Assembly: GCF_001685485.1 (NCBI RefSeq)
Contig: NZ_BDEL01000001.1
Span: forward strand, 1 to 64,000
Direction: 5' to 3'
DNA: 64,000 bases
Origin: Formosa haliotis
GTDB lineage: Bacteria; Bacteroidota; Bacteroidia; Flavobacteriales; Flavobacteriaceae
Part shown: piece by piece, positions 44,450 through 53,331 of the stretch
How the letters are laid out: every line of letters starts with the position of its first letter
Numbering within the stretch: position 1 is the stretch's first letter
Position numbers and translations under genes: made by a program
The notes under the pieces: generated by a model
Told to the model about the DNA's origin: nothing
The model's input: only the letters and a program-made list of their open reading frames with translations
Databases searched by the model: none

Positions 44450-45907
44450 ATGAATTGGATTCTAATTTCGGAAATTGCATATATTATTCTTGTTCTATTT
44501 GTATGCTTGCGCATCATTTACGACACCCACCACATCACCAAAACGCTTTCGTATTTATTACTTGTGGTATTTGTTCCTGTGTTTGGAATGTTCTTTTATT
44601 TCTCCTTCGGAATAAATTATCGGAACCGAAAAATGTACAGTAAAAAACTTTTCAAAAATGTAAAATTTGAAAGGCAATTAACTGTAGAGTTACGAAAATA
44701 TGCAAGGGAGATTATTTCTAACAAAGGGGACCTGTTAGCGTCTAATAAGAAGTTGGTTAAACTTTTACTTACCGAAATTGCAAGTCCGTTAACCAACAAT
44801 AACGAAGTAGATTTGCTAATAAACGGAGAACAGAAATTTCCAGAAGTTTTAAAAGCTATTGAAGCAGCTAAATATCATATTCATCTAGAATATTATATTT
44901 TTAATAATGATAAAATAGGGCAACAAATAGAGGAAGCACTGATTAAAAAAGCTAAAGAAGGGGTAACTGTTCGTTTTATGTACGACGATTATGGAAGTAG
45001 TTCCATTAGGAAAAGTCTAGTGTTACGTTTGCGAGAAGCGGGTATCGAGGCCTTTCCGTTTTATAAAATTAAACTTATTTATTTAGCTAACCGCATGAAC
45101 TATAGAAACCACAGAAAAATTATTGTTATCGATGGTCGTGTTGGTTTTGTGGGCGGAATAAATGTTAGCGATAAATACATAAACTCTATAGAAACAGAAC
45201 CTTTTTCGTATTGGCGAGATACACATTTAAAAATTCATGGACCAGCGGTTTGGTATTTGCAATATCTGTTTTTATGCGATTGGAATTTTTGTGCAGATTG
45301 TAGTTTAGAACCGTCTGATCATTATTTCCCAGAATTAGAATCTTTTAAAACAACCGATAGCATTGCGGTACAAATAGCAGCTAGCGGACCAGATTCAAGC
45401 ACGCCAACCATATTATATTCTTTGCTTCAAGCGATTAGTTTAGCCGATTCCGAAATTTTAATAACCACACCTTATTTTATACCAAACGAGAGTATCATGG
45501 ATGCGTTGTGTATTGCTTCTATGAGTGGTGTAAAAGTGAAATTATTGGTGCCTTTTACTTCGGATACCAATTTAGTTAACGCAGCGTCTCGATCGTATTA
45601 TTTAGAATTGCTAAATGCAGGGGTAGAAATTTACCGTTACAAAAAGGGATTTGTACATGCTAAAACCTTAACCATAGATGATGAAATTGCAATTGTAGGT
45701 TCGGCCAATTTAGATTTACGTAGCTTCGATTTAAATTTTGAAGTAAACGCTATTGTATACGACCGAGGTATCAATAAAGCACTGAAAGAGGCTTATTATA
45801 ATGATTTAAAAGACGCTGATAAAATTGAATTAGAACGCTGGAAACAACGGTCTTGGTACCATGGGTTTATCGAGAACTTAGCTCGTTTAATGTCACCTTT
45901 ATTATAG
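44450..45907 (+). CDS. cls: Cardiolipin synthase (phospholipase D superfamily)
   Basis: A 485-residue membrane enzyme with two N-terminal helices (about residues 5-22 and 33-54) and two HKD sites: NHRKIIVIDGRVGFVGG (His221, Lys223, Asp228) and FVHAKTLTIDDEIAIVGSANLD near residue 400. It joins two phosphatidylglycerol molecules to give cardiolipin and glycerol. The length is normal for bacterial Cls. It converges with the protease gene, with only 11 bases between. Confidence 0.95.
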   Translation: MNWILISEIAYIILVLFVCLRIIYDTHHITKTLSYLLLVVFVPVFGMFFYFSFGINYRNRKMYSKKLFKNVKFERQLTVELRKYAREIISNKGDLLASNKKLVKLLLTEIASPLTNNNEVDLLINGEQKFPEVLKAIEAAKYHIHLEYYIFNNDKIGQQIEEALIKKAKEGVTVRFMYDDYGSSSIRKSLVLRLREAGIEAFPFYKIKLIYLANRMNYRNHRKIIVIDGRVGFVGGINVSDKYINSIETEPFSYWRDTHLKIHGPAVWYLQYLFLCDWNFCADCSLEPSDHYFPELESFKTTDSIAVQIAASGPDSSTPTILYSLLQAISLADSEILITTPYFIPNESIMDALCIASMSGVKVKLLVPFTSDTNLVNAASRSYYLELLNAGVEIYRYKKGFVHAKTLTIDDEIAIVGSANLDLRSFDLNFEVNAIVYDRGINKALKEAYYNDLKDADKIELERWKQRSWYHGFIENLARLMSPLL

Positions 45908-45918
45908 TTTGAACTGAA

Positions 45919-47154
45919 TTATTTTCGTTTTAAATGCTTTATTCTACTGTATAATGTAGGATGAGAATAGTGCATAAACACATAAGCTGGATGTGGGGTA
46001 AGATTGCTTAAACTGTGTTTAGATAATTTTTTTAACGAGCTAATAAGCGATTCAGAATTATAAGTGTGCTTAGCATAATCGTCTGCTTGATATTCGAATT
46101 TTCTCGAGAATACGTTCATAATCAAACCGGTGATTTCACTAATCGGACTATAAAGTAACCCAAAAGCAATTAAGCCGACATGGAAACTTGGAATGCTTAC
46201 CCCAATGGCATGCGATAATATAGGCTTGGCTATAAATAGCGATAAGATATATAGCGTTAATCCGGTAAGTAAAATGGAGGTTACCAAATTAATAATAATG
46301 TGTTTCTTTTTATAGTGTCCAACTTCATGGGCCAATACAGCTACAATTTCATCTTCGTCTAAGTCATTCACTAAAGTGTCGTAAAGGGTAACCCGTTTTT
46401 CGCTGCCAAAACCAGAAAAATAAGCATTTGCTTTGGTGCTTCGTTTAGAGCCATCTATAATAAAAATATTATCTAACTGAAAGCCCACCGTTTTAGCATA
46501 CTCAGAAATCTTATCTCTTAATGATCCCGACTCTAAAGGCGTTTGTTTATTGAATAACGGTACAATGAGTTTGGCATAAAACATATTTACTAAAAGACTA
46601 AAAACGGCAACTAAAGCCCAAGCATATAACCAAAAATGATTTCCAGCGATATCGTAAAACCAGATAATTAGTGCTAAAATACCACCACCAATTACGGCAA
46701 TCATGAGCCAGCCTTTAAGTTTATCTATAAAAAAAGTTGCTTTTGTGGTTTTGTTAAATCCAAATTGCTCTTCGATTACAAAGGTTTGATAGTAAGAAAA
46801 AGGCGTTGTTAATAGGTCGCTTCCTAGCATAATAATTCCGAAGAAAATTAAGGATATTACAATGTTGTTATCGCTAAATTGTCGGGCTATACCATCGATA
46901 TATTCAAAGCCACCAAAAAACAAAAAGGCTAAGGTGAGTATTAAAGAAAAACTCGAAGTAAATAAGTTAAATTTATAATTTACGGCTTTATAGCGTTGCG
47001 ATTTTTTATACTCCGCTTCATCGTAAACATCCTGCAATGCTGTTGGTAAGGGATCATTAAAATGTTTCGCATTTAAAGCATCTAGAATTTTATCGACTAT
47101 AAAATCGATTACAATAATGGCAATAATAATATAGAATAGGGTAGTAGCTGTCAT
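45919..47154 (-). CDS. M48 zinc metalloprotease, Ste24/CAAX protease-like
   Basis: A 411-residue membrane protease with about seven helices. The zinc site HExxH is in VLAHEVGHYKKKH (His276, Glu277, His280), and the third ligand lies in the downstream EYQADDYA. The N-terminal DUF-like part (RYKAVNYKFNLFTSSFSLI) and SKRSTKANAYFSGFGSEKRVTLYDTL match Ste24 proteins. Bacteria lack CAAX prenylation, so it probably acts in membrane protein quality control (inference). The methyltransferase gene lies 29 bases upstream on the same strand. Confidence 0.9.
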   Translation of the reverse strand: MTATTLFYIIIAIIVIDFIVDKILDALNAKHFNDPLPTALQDVYDEAEYKKSQRYKAVNYKFNLFTSSFSLILTLAFLFFGGFEYIDGIARQFSDNNIVISLIFFGIIMLGSDLLTTPFSYYQTFVIEEQFGFNKTTKATFFIDKLKGWLMIAVIGGGILALIIWFYDIAGNHFWLYAWALVAVFSLLVNMFYAKLIVPLFNKQTPLESGSLRDKISEYAKTVGFQLDNIFIIDGSKRSTKANAYFSGFGSEKRVTLYDTLVNDLDEDEIVAVLAHEVGHYKKKHIIINLVTSILLTGLTLYILSLFIAKPILSHAIGVSIPSFHVGLIAFGLLYSPISEITGLIMNVFSRKFEYQADDYAKHTYNSESLISSLKKLSKHSLSNLTPHPAYVFMHYSHPTLYSRIKHLKRK

Positions 47155-47183
47155 AGCAAAAAGGATAATTAAATCTTGAAAGA

Positions 47184-47978
47184 TTAAGCGAATTGTCTTT
47201 GGCGTTTGGCTTCGAAAACTAAAATTCCGGCAGCTACAGATACGTTCATAGAATCTATTTCGCCTTGCATAGGAATTATAATATTTTGTGTCGATTGGTT
47301 AAGCCATTCGTTGCTTAAACCCGTTGCTTCTGTACCAACCACCAAAGCTGTTGCTGTTGTAAAATCTTGTGTATGGTAGGGTTTAGAGGCTTGTAAGGCA
47401 GCACAAAAAATAGGAATGTCTTTAGATTTTAAAAAGGAAATAATTTCTGCGGTGCTTCCAGAAGCCACCTGATTTGTAAAAACGCAGCCCACACTAGAAC
47501 GGATAATATTTGGGTTGTACAAATCGGTTTTAGGATTGGCAATAATAAAGGCGTCTACATTGGCAGCATCGGCGGTACGTAATAATGCTCCAATATTTCC
47601 TGGTTTTTCAGGAGCTTCGGCAATTAAAATTAACGGATTTGGTTTATTAAATTCGAGTTCGTTAAGACCTAAGGTTTTTGTTTTTGCTACAGCTAAAACG
47701 CCCTCGGTCGTATCTCGATACGCCAGTTTTTGATATACATCTTTAGTGACTTGAATGAGTTGTGTGCTTGCTGTTTGCAGGACTTCTATTTGATTAGTTT
47801 CAATAAAATCATTGCAAAACAGTAAGGTTTCAATGTCATATTTTCCTTTTATAGCAAGCGAAATTTCACGCTGACCTTCAATTAAAAATAAGCCAGATTT
47901 CTTACGTTCTCTAGACTTGTCTTTTAATTGAACCAATTGTTTTATGTAACTATTTTGGGTACTTGTTATTTCTTTCAT
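47184..47978 (-). CDS. TrmH/SpoU-family RNA 2'-O-methyltransferase
   Basis: A 264-residue SPOUT enzyme. An N-terminal substrate-binding domain (SYIKQLVQLKDKSRERKKSGLFLIEGQREI) is followed by the knotted SAM domain with motif 1 EAPEKPGNIGALLRTADAA, motif 2 VGTEATGLSNEW and motif 3 IPMQGEIDSMNVSVAAGILVFEA. It methylates a ribose in rRNA or tRNA. The specific target cannot be read from sequence. Confidence 0.92.
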   Translation of the reverse strand: MKEITSTQNSYIKQLVQLKDKSRERKKSGLFLIEGQREISLAIKGKYDIETLLFCNDFIETNQIEVLQTASTQLIQVTKDVYQKLAYRDTTEGVLAVAKTKTLGLNELEFNKPNPLILIAEAPEKPGNIGALLRTADAANVDAFIIANPKTDLYNPNIIRSSVGCVFTNQVASGSTAEIISFLKSKDIPIFCAALQASKPYHTQDFTTATALVVGTEATGLSNEWLNQSTQNIIIPMQGEIDSMNVSVAAGILVFEAKRQRQFA

Positions 47979-48064
47979 AACTTAAAAAAAGCAAAAGTAA
48001 ATGTTTTATATGTAATTAATGGCTTTTGCATTCGTCCAAAAGGTATAAATCATTAAAAGAAACC

Positions 48065-48868
48065 ATGAAAAACACTTTACTACTATTACTATTAGTTGCT
48101 TTTGCTTCTTGTAAGCAAACAACAGAAACAAAGACAGCGGAAGAGAAAATTACAGAAGAAGTTGAAACCACAAAGGTTATAGAAAAACAATATCCAGAGT
48201 CTATTGCTAAGGTATTTGAAGCACATGGCGGACTGTCTACCTGGAAAAGTATGAATACTTTAGAGTTTACTATGGAAAAACCAGACGGACCAGAAATTAC
48301 CACCACCGATTTAAAAAGTAGAAAAGCACGTATTGAAATGCCAAATCATGCCTTAGGCTTTAATGGAAATACGGTATGGGTACAAAATAAAGGTGAAGCA
48401 GACTACGAAGGAAAACCTAAATTTTATTATAACTTAATGTTCTATTTCTATGCTATGCCTTTTGTATTGGCTGATGATGGTATTACATACAGCGAAGCAG
48501 AACCTTTAACATTTGAAGGGGTAGCCTACCCCGGAATTAAAATTTCTTATGGTGCTGGCGTGGGCTCTTCACCAGATGATGAATATATTATTTATTACGA
48601 TGCCAATACTAACCAAATGGCCTGGTTAGCTTACACCGTTACATTTTTTGCTAAAGAAAAAAGCGAAAAATTTAGTTATATAAAATACGGAACTTGGCAA
48701 GATGTAAATGGTGTAAAATTACCGAAAGCCATAACATGGTATAACGTAGTAGATGGAAAACCTGTAGATGTAAAAAGAGAGGTTGAGTTTTCAGACGTAA
48801 AACTAGCAAAAGACAAAAAGGCTGCTTCTTTTTATGAAGCTCCAGAAGGATCTCAAATTATAGAATAA
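48065..48868 (+). CDS. Lipoprotein of unknown function (possibly DUF6503)
   Basis: A 267-residue lipoprotein (MKNTLLLLLLVAFASCKQTTETK, lipobox FASC) with an all-beta look similar to LolA-like or DUF6503 proteins: AHGGLSTWKSMNTLEFTMEKPDGPEI and WLAYTVTFFAKEKSEKFSYIKYG. I chose ATG 48065, since it begins the signal peptide. An in-frame ATG at 48026 adds 13 residues that spoil it. The name DUF6503 is from memory and uncertain. It is divergent from the methyltransferase and convergent with DUF3810. Confidence 0.75.
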   Translation: MKNTLLLLLLVAFASCKQTTETKTAEEKITEEVETTKVIEKQYPESIAKVFEAHGGLSTWKSMNTLEFTMEKPDGPEITTTDLKSRKARIEMPNHALGFNGNTVWVQNKGEADYEGKPKFYYNLMFYFYAMPFVLADDGITYSEAEPLTFEGVAYPGIKISYGAGVGSSPDDEYIIYYDANTNQMAWLAYTVTFFAKEKSEKFSYIKYGTWQDVNGVKLPKAITWYNVVDGKPVDVKREVEFSDVKLAKDKKAASFYEAPEGSQIIE

Positions 48869-48899
48869 TCTAGAAATTATAGGTCTAGAGGATATTAAA

Positions 48900-48942
48900 A
48901 ATGTTAACAGCTCAATTAATTTGTGTGGTTAGCATTTTTTTT
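48900..48942 (+). terminator. Terminator after the lipoprotein gene
   Basis: AATGTTAAC pairs with GTTAGCATT (one G-U) around a 19-base AT-rich loop, followed by eight T. It lies in the gap to the converging DUF3810 gene. Confidence 0.5.
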
Positions 48943-48947
48943 ATGAC

Positions 48948-50006
48948 TTATTTATCAAAATAGTTCACTAAAAGGGCTACTACGTAACTGTAACTTTCCA
49001 TACCACCTTCTTGGTTATTGGCTTCTAAATAAGAATTATAGGTCATTTTAAATACCGGTTCTAGTGGATTTGTATACGATTCCCAAAATACGCGTGTTTC
49101 TTCATAATTTTTTAAAATACCAAGGTTTACGTTTTGCACGGTGCTTTCGTAAAGGTCGGGGTCTCGACGATAAATTTCATTTAAACAATGACGTAATCCA
49201 AAGGCATACCCAGAGTATTTCATATATATATCATCATTATTTATAGTTGCTAAACAACCTATAAAATTGGCTTCGTTTTCTGCTGCATAACCTAGTTGAT
49301 GCGCCATTTCGTGGGCTGTAGTCGTAGGGAATTTATACGATGGTATTAAATAATCGACTTGCGCTTCGTTGGTTAAGGGGTTTAAATACCCACTAAATCC
49401 CATATAGGTTAACGGCACACTAAATAATGATTTTTTAATGCTTGCAGGATGATATTCTAAATGCGGAAATTGGCTTTCTAAATTTTTATATCCTGTCTCG
49501 GCACGTTTCATAATTTCAGATTTGCTATAAGGCATATCTACTTTTATTGTGTCGTTTTTCGTGATGTCTAATTGCAGGGCATTTGTTTTTTCAATTAATA
49601 CCTGGGTTACCGAAATAAGTTGTTCGGTAGTATAATCGGCTTCTAAATTAAGATTATGGTGTAGGGGTAAACGGTAATAATTCATTCCCCAAAATAAATG
49701 GAATGCAAAATAAAGCAGGGTCACTGCTGCCAAAATATCTATAAGCCATGCTTGCGTATCTGTAAAAAATCGCTTTCTATGTTTAACAATCCACCGAATC
49801 ATGTAAATAACACCAAAGGCATATACAAAATCACCAAACGAAAACGGAATCCAACCCAGGCCGTAACGTAACGTTTTAGAAATTATAGGGTAAATACCAT
49901 TACTATAATAATGCTCTATAATTTCGGGGTAATTCGATAAAAATTTCACAAGGAAATAAACCGGTAATAGCGAAAACGCTAGATATGTTTTTGGGTTTTT
50001 AAGCAT
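48948..50006 (-). CDS. DUF3810 membrane protein with zinc-protease motif
   Basis: A 352-residue protein with three N-terminal helices and a soluble domain containing TTAHEMAHQLGYAAENEANFIG, an HExxH site with a downstream glutamate as in gluzincin-like peptidases. DUF3810 proteins are common in Bacteroidota and uncharacterised. Proteolysis is likely but unproven. Conserved segments are GMNYYRLPLHHNLNLE and FSVPLTYMGFSGYLNPLTNEAQVDYL. It is divergent from pepD. Confidence 0.85.
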   Translation of the reverse strand: MLKNPKTYLAFSLLPVYFLVKFLSNYPEIIEHYYSNGIYPIISKTLRYGLGWIPFSFGDFVYAFGVIYMIRWIVKHRKRFFTDTQAWLIDILAAVTLLYFAFHLFWGMNYYRLPLHHNLNLEADYTTEQLISVTQVLIEKTNALQLDITKNDTIKVDMPYSKSEIMKRAETGYKNLESQFPHLEYHPASIKKSLFSVPLTYMGFSGYLNPLTNEAQVDYLIPSYKFPTTTAHEMAHQLGYAAENEANFIGCLATINNDDIYMKYSGYAFGLRHCLNEIYRRDPDLYESTVQNVNLGILKNYEETRVFWESYTNPLEPVFKMTYNSYLEANNQEGGMESYSYVVALLVNYFDK

Positions 50007-50081
50007 GCTTCAAAAATAAGTAAATGTTTGTAATACCTTGCCGCTAATATGTACCTTTGTGTAACATTATAAAACGAAAGT

Positions 50082-51545
50082 ATGAATTCAGAAATAAGAG
50101 TACTAGAACCAAAAGCAATTTGGAATAAATTTGCAGATTTAAATGCAGTTCCAAGAGCTTCAAAAAAAGAAGAGCAAGTTATTGCCTTTATGAAAGATTT
50201 TGGAACGTCTTTAGGATTGGAAACTATAGAAGATGAAGTTGGAAATGTAATAATTAGGAAACCTGCTACTGCGGGTATGGAAGACCGAGAAACCATTGTT
50301 ATGCAATCGCATTTAGATATGGTGCATCAAAAGAATAACGATACCGAATTCGATTTTGCAACTCAAGGTATCGATATGTTTGTTGATGGCGATTGGGTTC
50401 GTGCTAAAGGAACAACTTTAGGAGCAGATAACGGATTAGGCGTGGCTACCATTATGGCTATCCTTGAAAGTAAAGACATTGTTCACCCTGAAATTGAAGC
50501 TTTATTTACTATAGATGAGGAAACTGGAATGACAGGGGCTCAAGGTTTAAAAGGCGGCGTGTTAAAAGGAAATATTCTTTTAAATTTAGATACCGAGGAA
50601 GATGATGAAATTGGCGTAGGTTGTGCAGGAGGAATTGATGTTACTGCCACACGAACCTATAATCTAGAAGATACGCCGGAATTTAAAATTGGTTATAAAA
50701 TTACGGTAAAAGGCTTGCAAGGCGGACATTCGGGAATGCAAATTCATGAAGGGTTAGGAAACTCGAATAAGATTTTAAACCGTTTATTATTTGATGGCTT
50801 TGAAAATTTTGGTTTACGTATTTCTGAAATTGATGGCGGTAGTTTACGTAATGCAATTCCTAGAGAAAGTAAAGCTATTGTTGCTATAGATGAAATCCAT
50901 AAAGCGGCTTTCGAATTAGAAATAAAGCAACTAGGGGATGCTATAAGAGAAGAATTAAAAACTATGGAGCCCGATTTAACGATTCTTGTTGAAGCCACAG
51001 AACTTCCGGAAACCATAATGGATTTAGGTGTTCAGGAAGGATTTACAAGAGCCTTATATGCGGCACATAATGGCGTATTTCGTATGAGTGCCGATATTCC
51101 AGGTTTGGTGGAAACCTCTAACAATATTGCCCGTGTTATTGTAAAAGACGGAACGATAAAAGTTGGATGCTTAACACGCTCTTCGGTAGAGAGTTCTAAA
51201 TTAGATCTGGCTAATACATTACGTGCTTGTTTTGAATTAACAGGATGCGAAGTTGAATGCTCTGGCGATTATCCTGGATGGGCGCCAAATATGGAATCTT
51301 CAATATTAAAAGTGTTAGATAGTACTTACGAGCGATTACATGGCGAAAAAGCACATGTAGCGGCATGTCATGCGGGATTAGAATGTGGTATTATAGGTTC
51401 GAATTACCCAGATATGGAAATGATTAGTTTTGGACCAACTATTAAAGGGGCACATTCTCCAGACGAACGTGCTAGTATTACTTCGGTTCAGAAATATTGG
51501 AACTTTGTTCTTGAAATTTTAAAGGAGATTCCTAAAAAGAAATAA
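50082..51545 (+). CDS. pepD: Aminoacyl-histidine dipeptidase (M20 family)
   Basis: A 487-residue metallopeptidase that hydrolyses Xaa-His dipeptides such as carnosine. Metal and catalytic motifs are QSHLDMVHQ, GTTLGADNGLG, TIDEETGMTGAQGL and NLDTEEDDEIGVGCAGG. The lid domain includes GLQGGHSGMQIHEG. No signal peptide, so it is cytosolic. A TACCTTTG minus-7 element at 50052-50059 precedes the ATG. IS1182 copy 2 begins 24 bases after the stop. Confidence 0.94.
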   Translation: MNSEIRVLEPKAIWNKFADLNAVPRASKKEEQVIAFMKDFGTSLGLETIEDEVGNVIIRKPATAGMEDRETIVMQSHLDMVHQKNNDTEFDFATQGIDMFVDGDWVRAKGTTLGADNGLGVATIMAILESKDIVHPEIEALFTIDEETGMTGAQGLKGGVLKGNILLNLDTEEDDEIGVGCAGGIDVTATRTYNLEDTPEFKIGYKITVKGLQGGHSGMQIHEGLGNSNKILNRLLFDGFENFGLRISEIDGGSLRNAIPRESKAIVAIDEIHKAAFELEIKQLGDAIREELKTMEPDLTILVEATELPETIMDLGVQEGFTRALYAAHNGVFRMSADIPGLVETSNNIARVIVKDGTIKVGCLTRSSVESSKLDLANTLRACFELTGCEVECSGDYPGWAPNMESSILKVLDSTYERLHGEKAHVAACHAGLECGIIGSNYPDMEMISFGPTIKGAHSPDERASITSVQKYWNFVLEILKEIPKKK

Positions 51546-51568
51546 TCTTAGTATAAGGATGAACTAAA

Positions 51569-53310
51569 AAAGAGGTCGTCTAAAAACCAATTAGGCGACC
51601 TTTTATTTTTTGAACATTTTGGGTTTAATCAGGATTTTCTTTTTTACTTAGTAATTCGAGTCTAGTTAAAAATAGGCACTGTGATTTTATATGGCTAAAC
51701 TCACTTTTTTAAGGTTATGTGCCATTGCAATAAGTCCTATTTCGGTAATTACTTTATCAAGTCCTCTTAACATAAACCTTTTGAAGTTCATATTGTGTTT
51801 AATATTACCAAAAACAGCTTCAACATCCCAGCAACGCTGTTTTCTATGAGCAACTCCTTCTGGGCTTAATAATTTTTGTTTGGCTTTTGCTTTGAGTCTA
51901 ACCAATTTGTGATTCCTCTCTATAATGCGGTTGTATTTTGATTGATGACAGAGACTCCGGAGCTGGCATCCGAAGCAATTCTTAGCCTGATATCTATCGA
52001 TTTTTTGTTCATATCCTGTAGCTGTTTGTCTTATGTAGCTACCAATATTTTCCATAGGTTGTCCCATAGGACAGTAATACGTATCTGTATTATGGTTATA
52101 AAAAAGTTTATCTGCTGCAAATGGATTTTTAGTCTTACCTCGTTTCTCATCTAACTGTTCTTTATGGAAGTAATTGTACTTAACAAAAGCTTCGATATTC
52201 TGATCTTCCAGATAGGTGTAATTTTCATCACTACCATAACCTGCATCTGCTGTTAAGGCTTGTGGAGCTTTGCCATATCCCTTAATAAAATCTTCTGTAT
52301 GCTCTATAAGTGTGGTGGTATCTGCCGTAGTTTGTGCAAGGGTGTAATTGGTAATAAACTGATTGTTGGTAGATGCTTGCAAATTATATCCTGGTTTGAG
52401 CTGTCCATTTAGCATATGGTCTTCTTTCATTTTCATAAAAGTAGCATCAGGATCTGTCTTGCTCATTGAGTTGCGACTCCCCATGTGCTGCTGGTAGGTA
52501 TTATATTTTGCTATATTCCCAGGCCAGTTCTTTTTGGCATAGTTAAGCTTTTGCTTCACTTTTTTATCAATCTCTTTTCCTTGGAGTGCTTGATTAATTT
52601 TATCTATGGTTTGGGAGACTTGCTCAGGATTTATCGCTTTAAAATTATCTGGCTCGTTAGGCTTTTGTTCTTCTTCTGCATATACCGTCTCTACATAACG
52701 CCATAGTTCTTTGAGTTGTTTTTCAATACGTGAGCGTGAGGTTTTAATGCTTTTGCCCCATACAAAAGTATAGCGATTAGCATTGGCTTCTATTTTGGTG
52801 CCATCAACATAAATATCTTTTAAACTCAAGTAACCTTCCTTAGCAAGGAGAATAACAACTTGATTAAATATCTTTTTAAAATTCCCTTTGAGTTTTCCTG
52901 AACGAAAATTACTGATGGTATTATGATCGGGTTGGATACAACCACTAAGCCACATAAAATGAACGTTTTCTCCCAAGGCTTGTTCTATTTTGCGAGAAGA
53001 ATATAAATTACGAAGATAGGCGTAGATTAAAATTTTGAGTAAATCTCTTGGGTGATAGCTAGAAGTACCACCTCCTTTATAGGTGTTTTCTATAGAACGA
53101 ATGTCTATCTGATTTAAAATACTATTTACAATACGCACAGGGTGATGTTCTGGAACAAAATCATCATAACTCGGAGGAAGAAGACTCAATTGTGTCTGAC
53201 TATTGGTCTTCCATACAATGTTGCTTTTCATACTTTTAAAATACGAAAAACTGAACTTTTGATAAAATCTAAACCAAAAAAAAGAGGCTGCCTTTTTAGA
53301 CAACCTCTTT
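51569..53310 (-). mobile_element. IS1182-family insertion sequence, copy 2 (opposite orientation)
   Basis: A 1742-base element with the same ends and the same encoded protein as copy 1. The visible length difference is one T in a run beside the left inverted repeat (eight here, seven there). It lies between the converging pepD and the dual isomerase gene, 22 bases from the latter's stop. No clear target duplication is visible. Confidence 0.9.
51687..53231 (-). CDS. IS1182-family transposase (second copy)
   Basis: A 514-residue transposase identical in sequence to the product at 8975-10519, with the same DDE segments (YVDGTKIEANANRYTF, TADAGYGSDENY, RCWDVEAVFGNIKHNM). The open frame runs on upstream to 53339, but that 36-residue extension is only a translation of the IS end and lies before the shared start MKSNIVWKTNSQ. 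The real start is ATG 53229-53231, the same as copy 1. Confidence 0.95.
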   Translation of the reverse strand: MKSNIVWKTNSQTQLSLLPPSYDDFVPEHHPVRIVNSILNQIDIRSIENTYKGGGTSSYHPRDLLKILIYAYLRNLYSSRKIEQALGENVHFMWLSGCIQPDHNTISNFRSGKLKGNFKKIFNQVVILLAKEGYLSLKDIYVDGTKIEANANRYTFVWGKSIKTSRSRIEKQLKELWRYVETVYAEEEQKPNEPDNFKAINPEQVSQTIDKINQALQGKEIDKKVKQKLNYAKKNWPGNIAKYNTYQQHMGSRNSMSKTDPDATFMKMKEDHMLNGQLKPGYNLQASTNNQFITNYTLAQTTADTTTLIEHTEDFIKGYGKAPQALTADAGYGSDENYTYLEDQNIEAFVKYNYFHKEQLDEKRGKTKNPFAADKLFYNHNTDTYYCPMGQPMENIGSYIRQTATGYEQKIDRYQAKNCFGCQLRSLCHQSKYNRIIERNHKLVRLKAKAKQKLLSPEGVAHRKQRCWDVEAVFGNIKHNMNFKRFMLRGLDKVITEIGLIAMAHNLKKVSLAI

Positions 53311-53331
53311 TTTAGGTTTTTAATAAAAATA

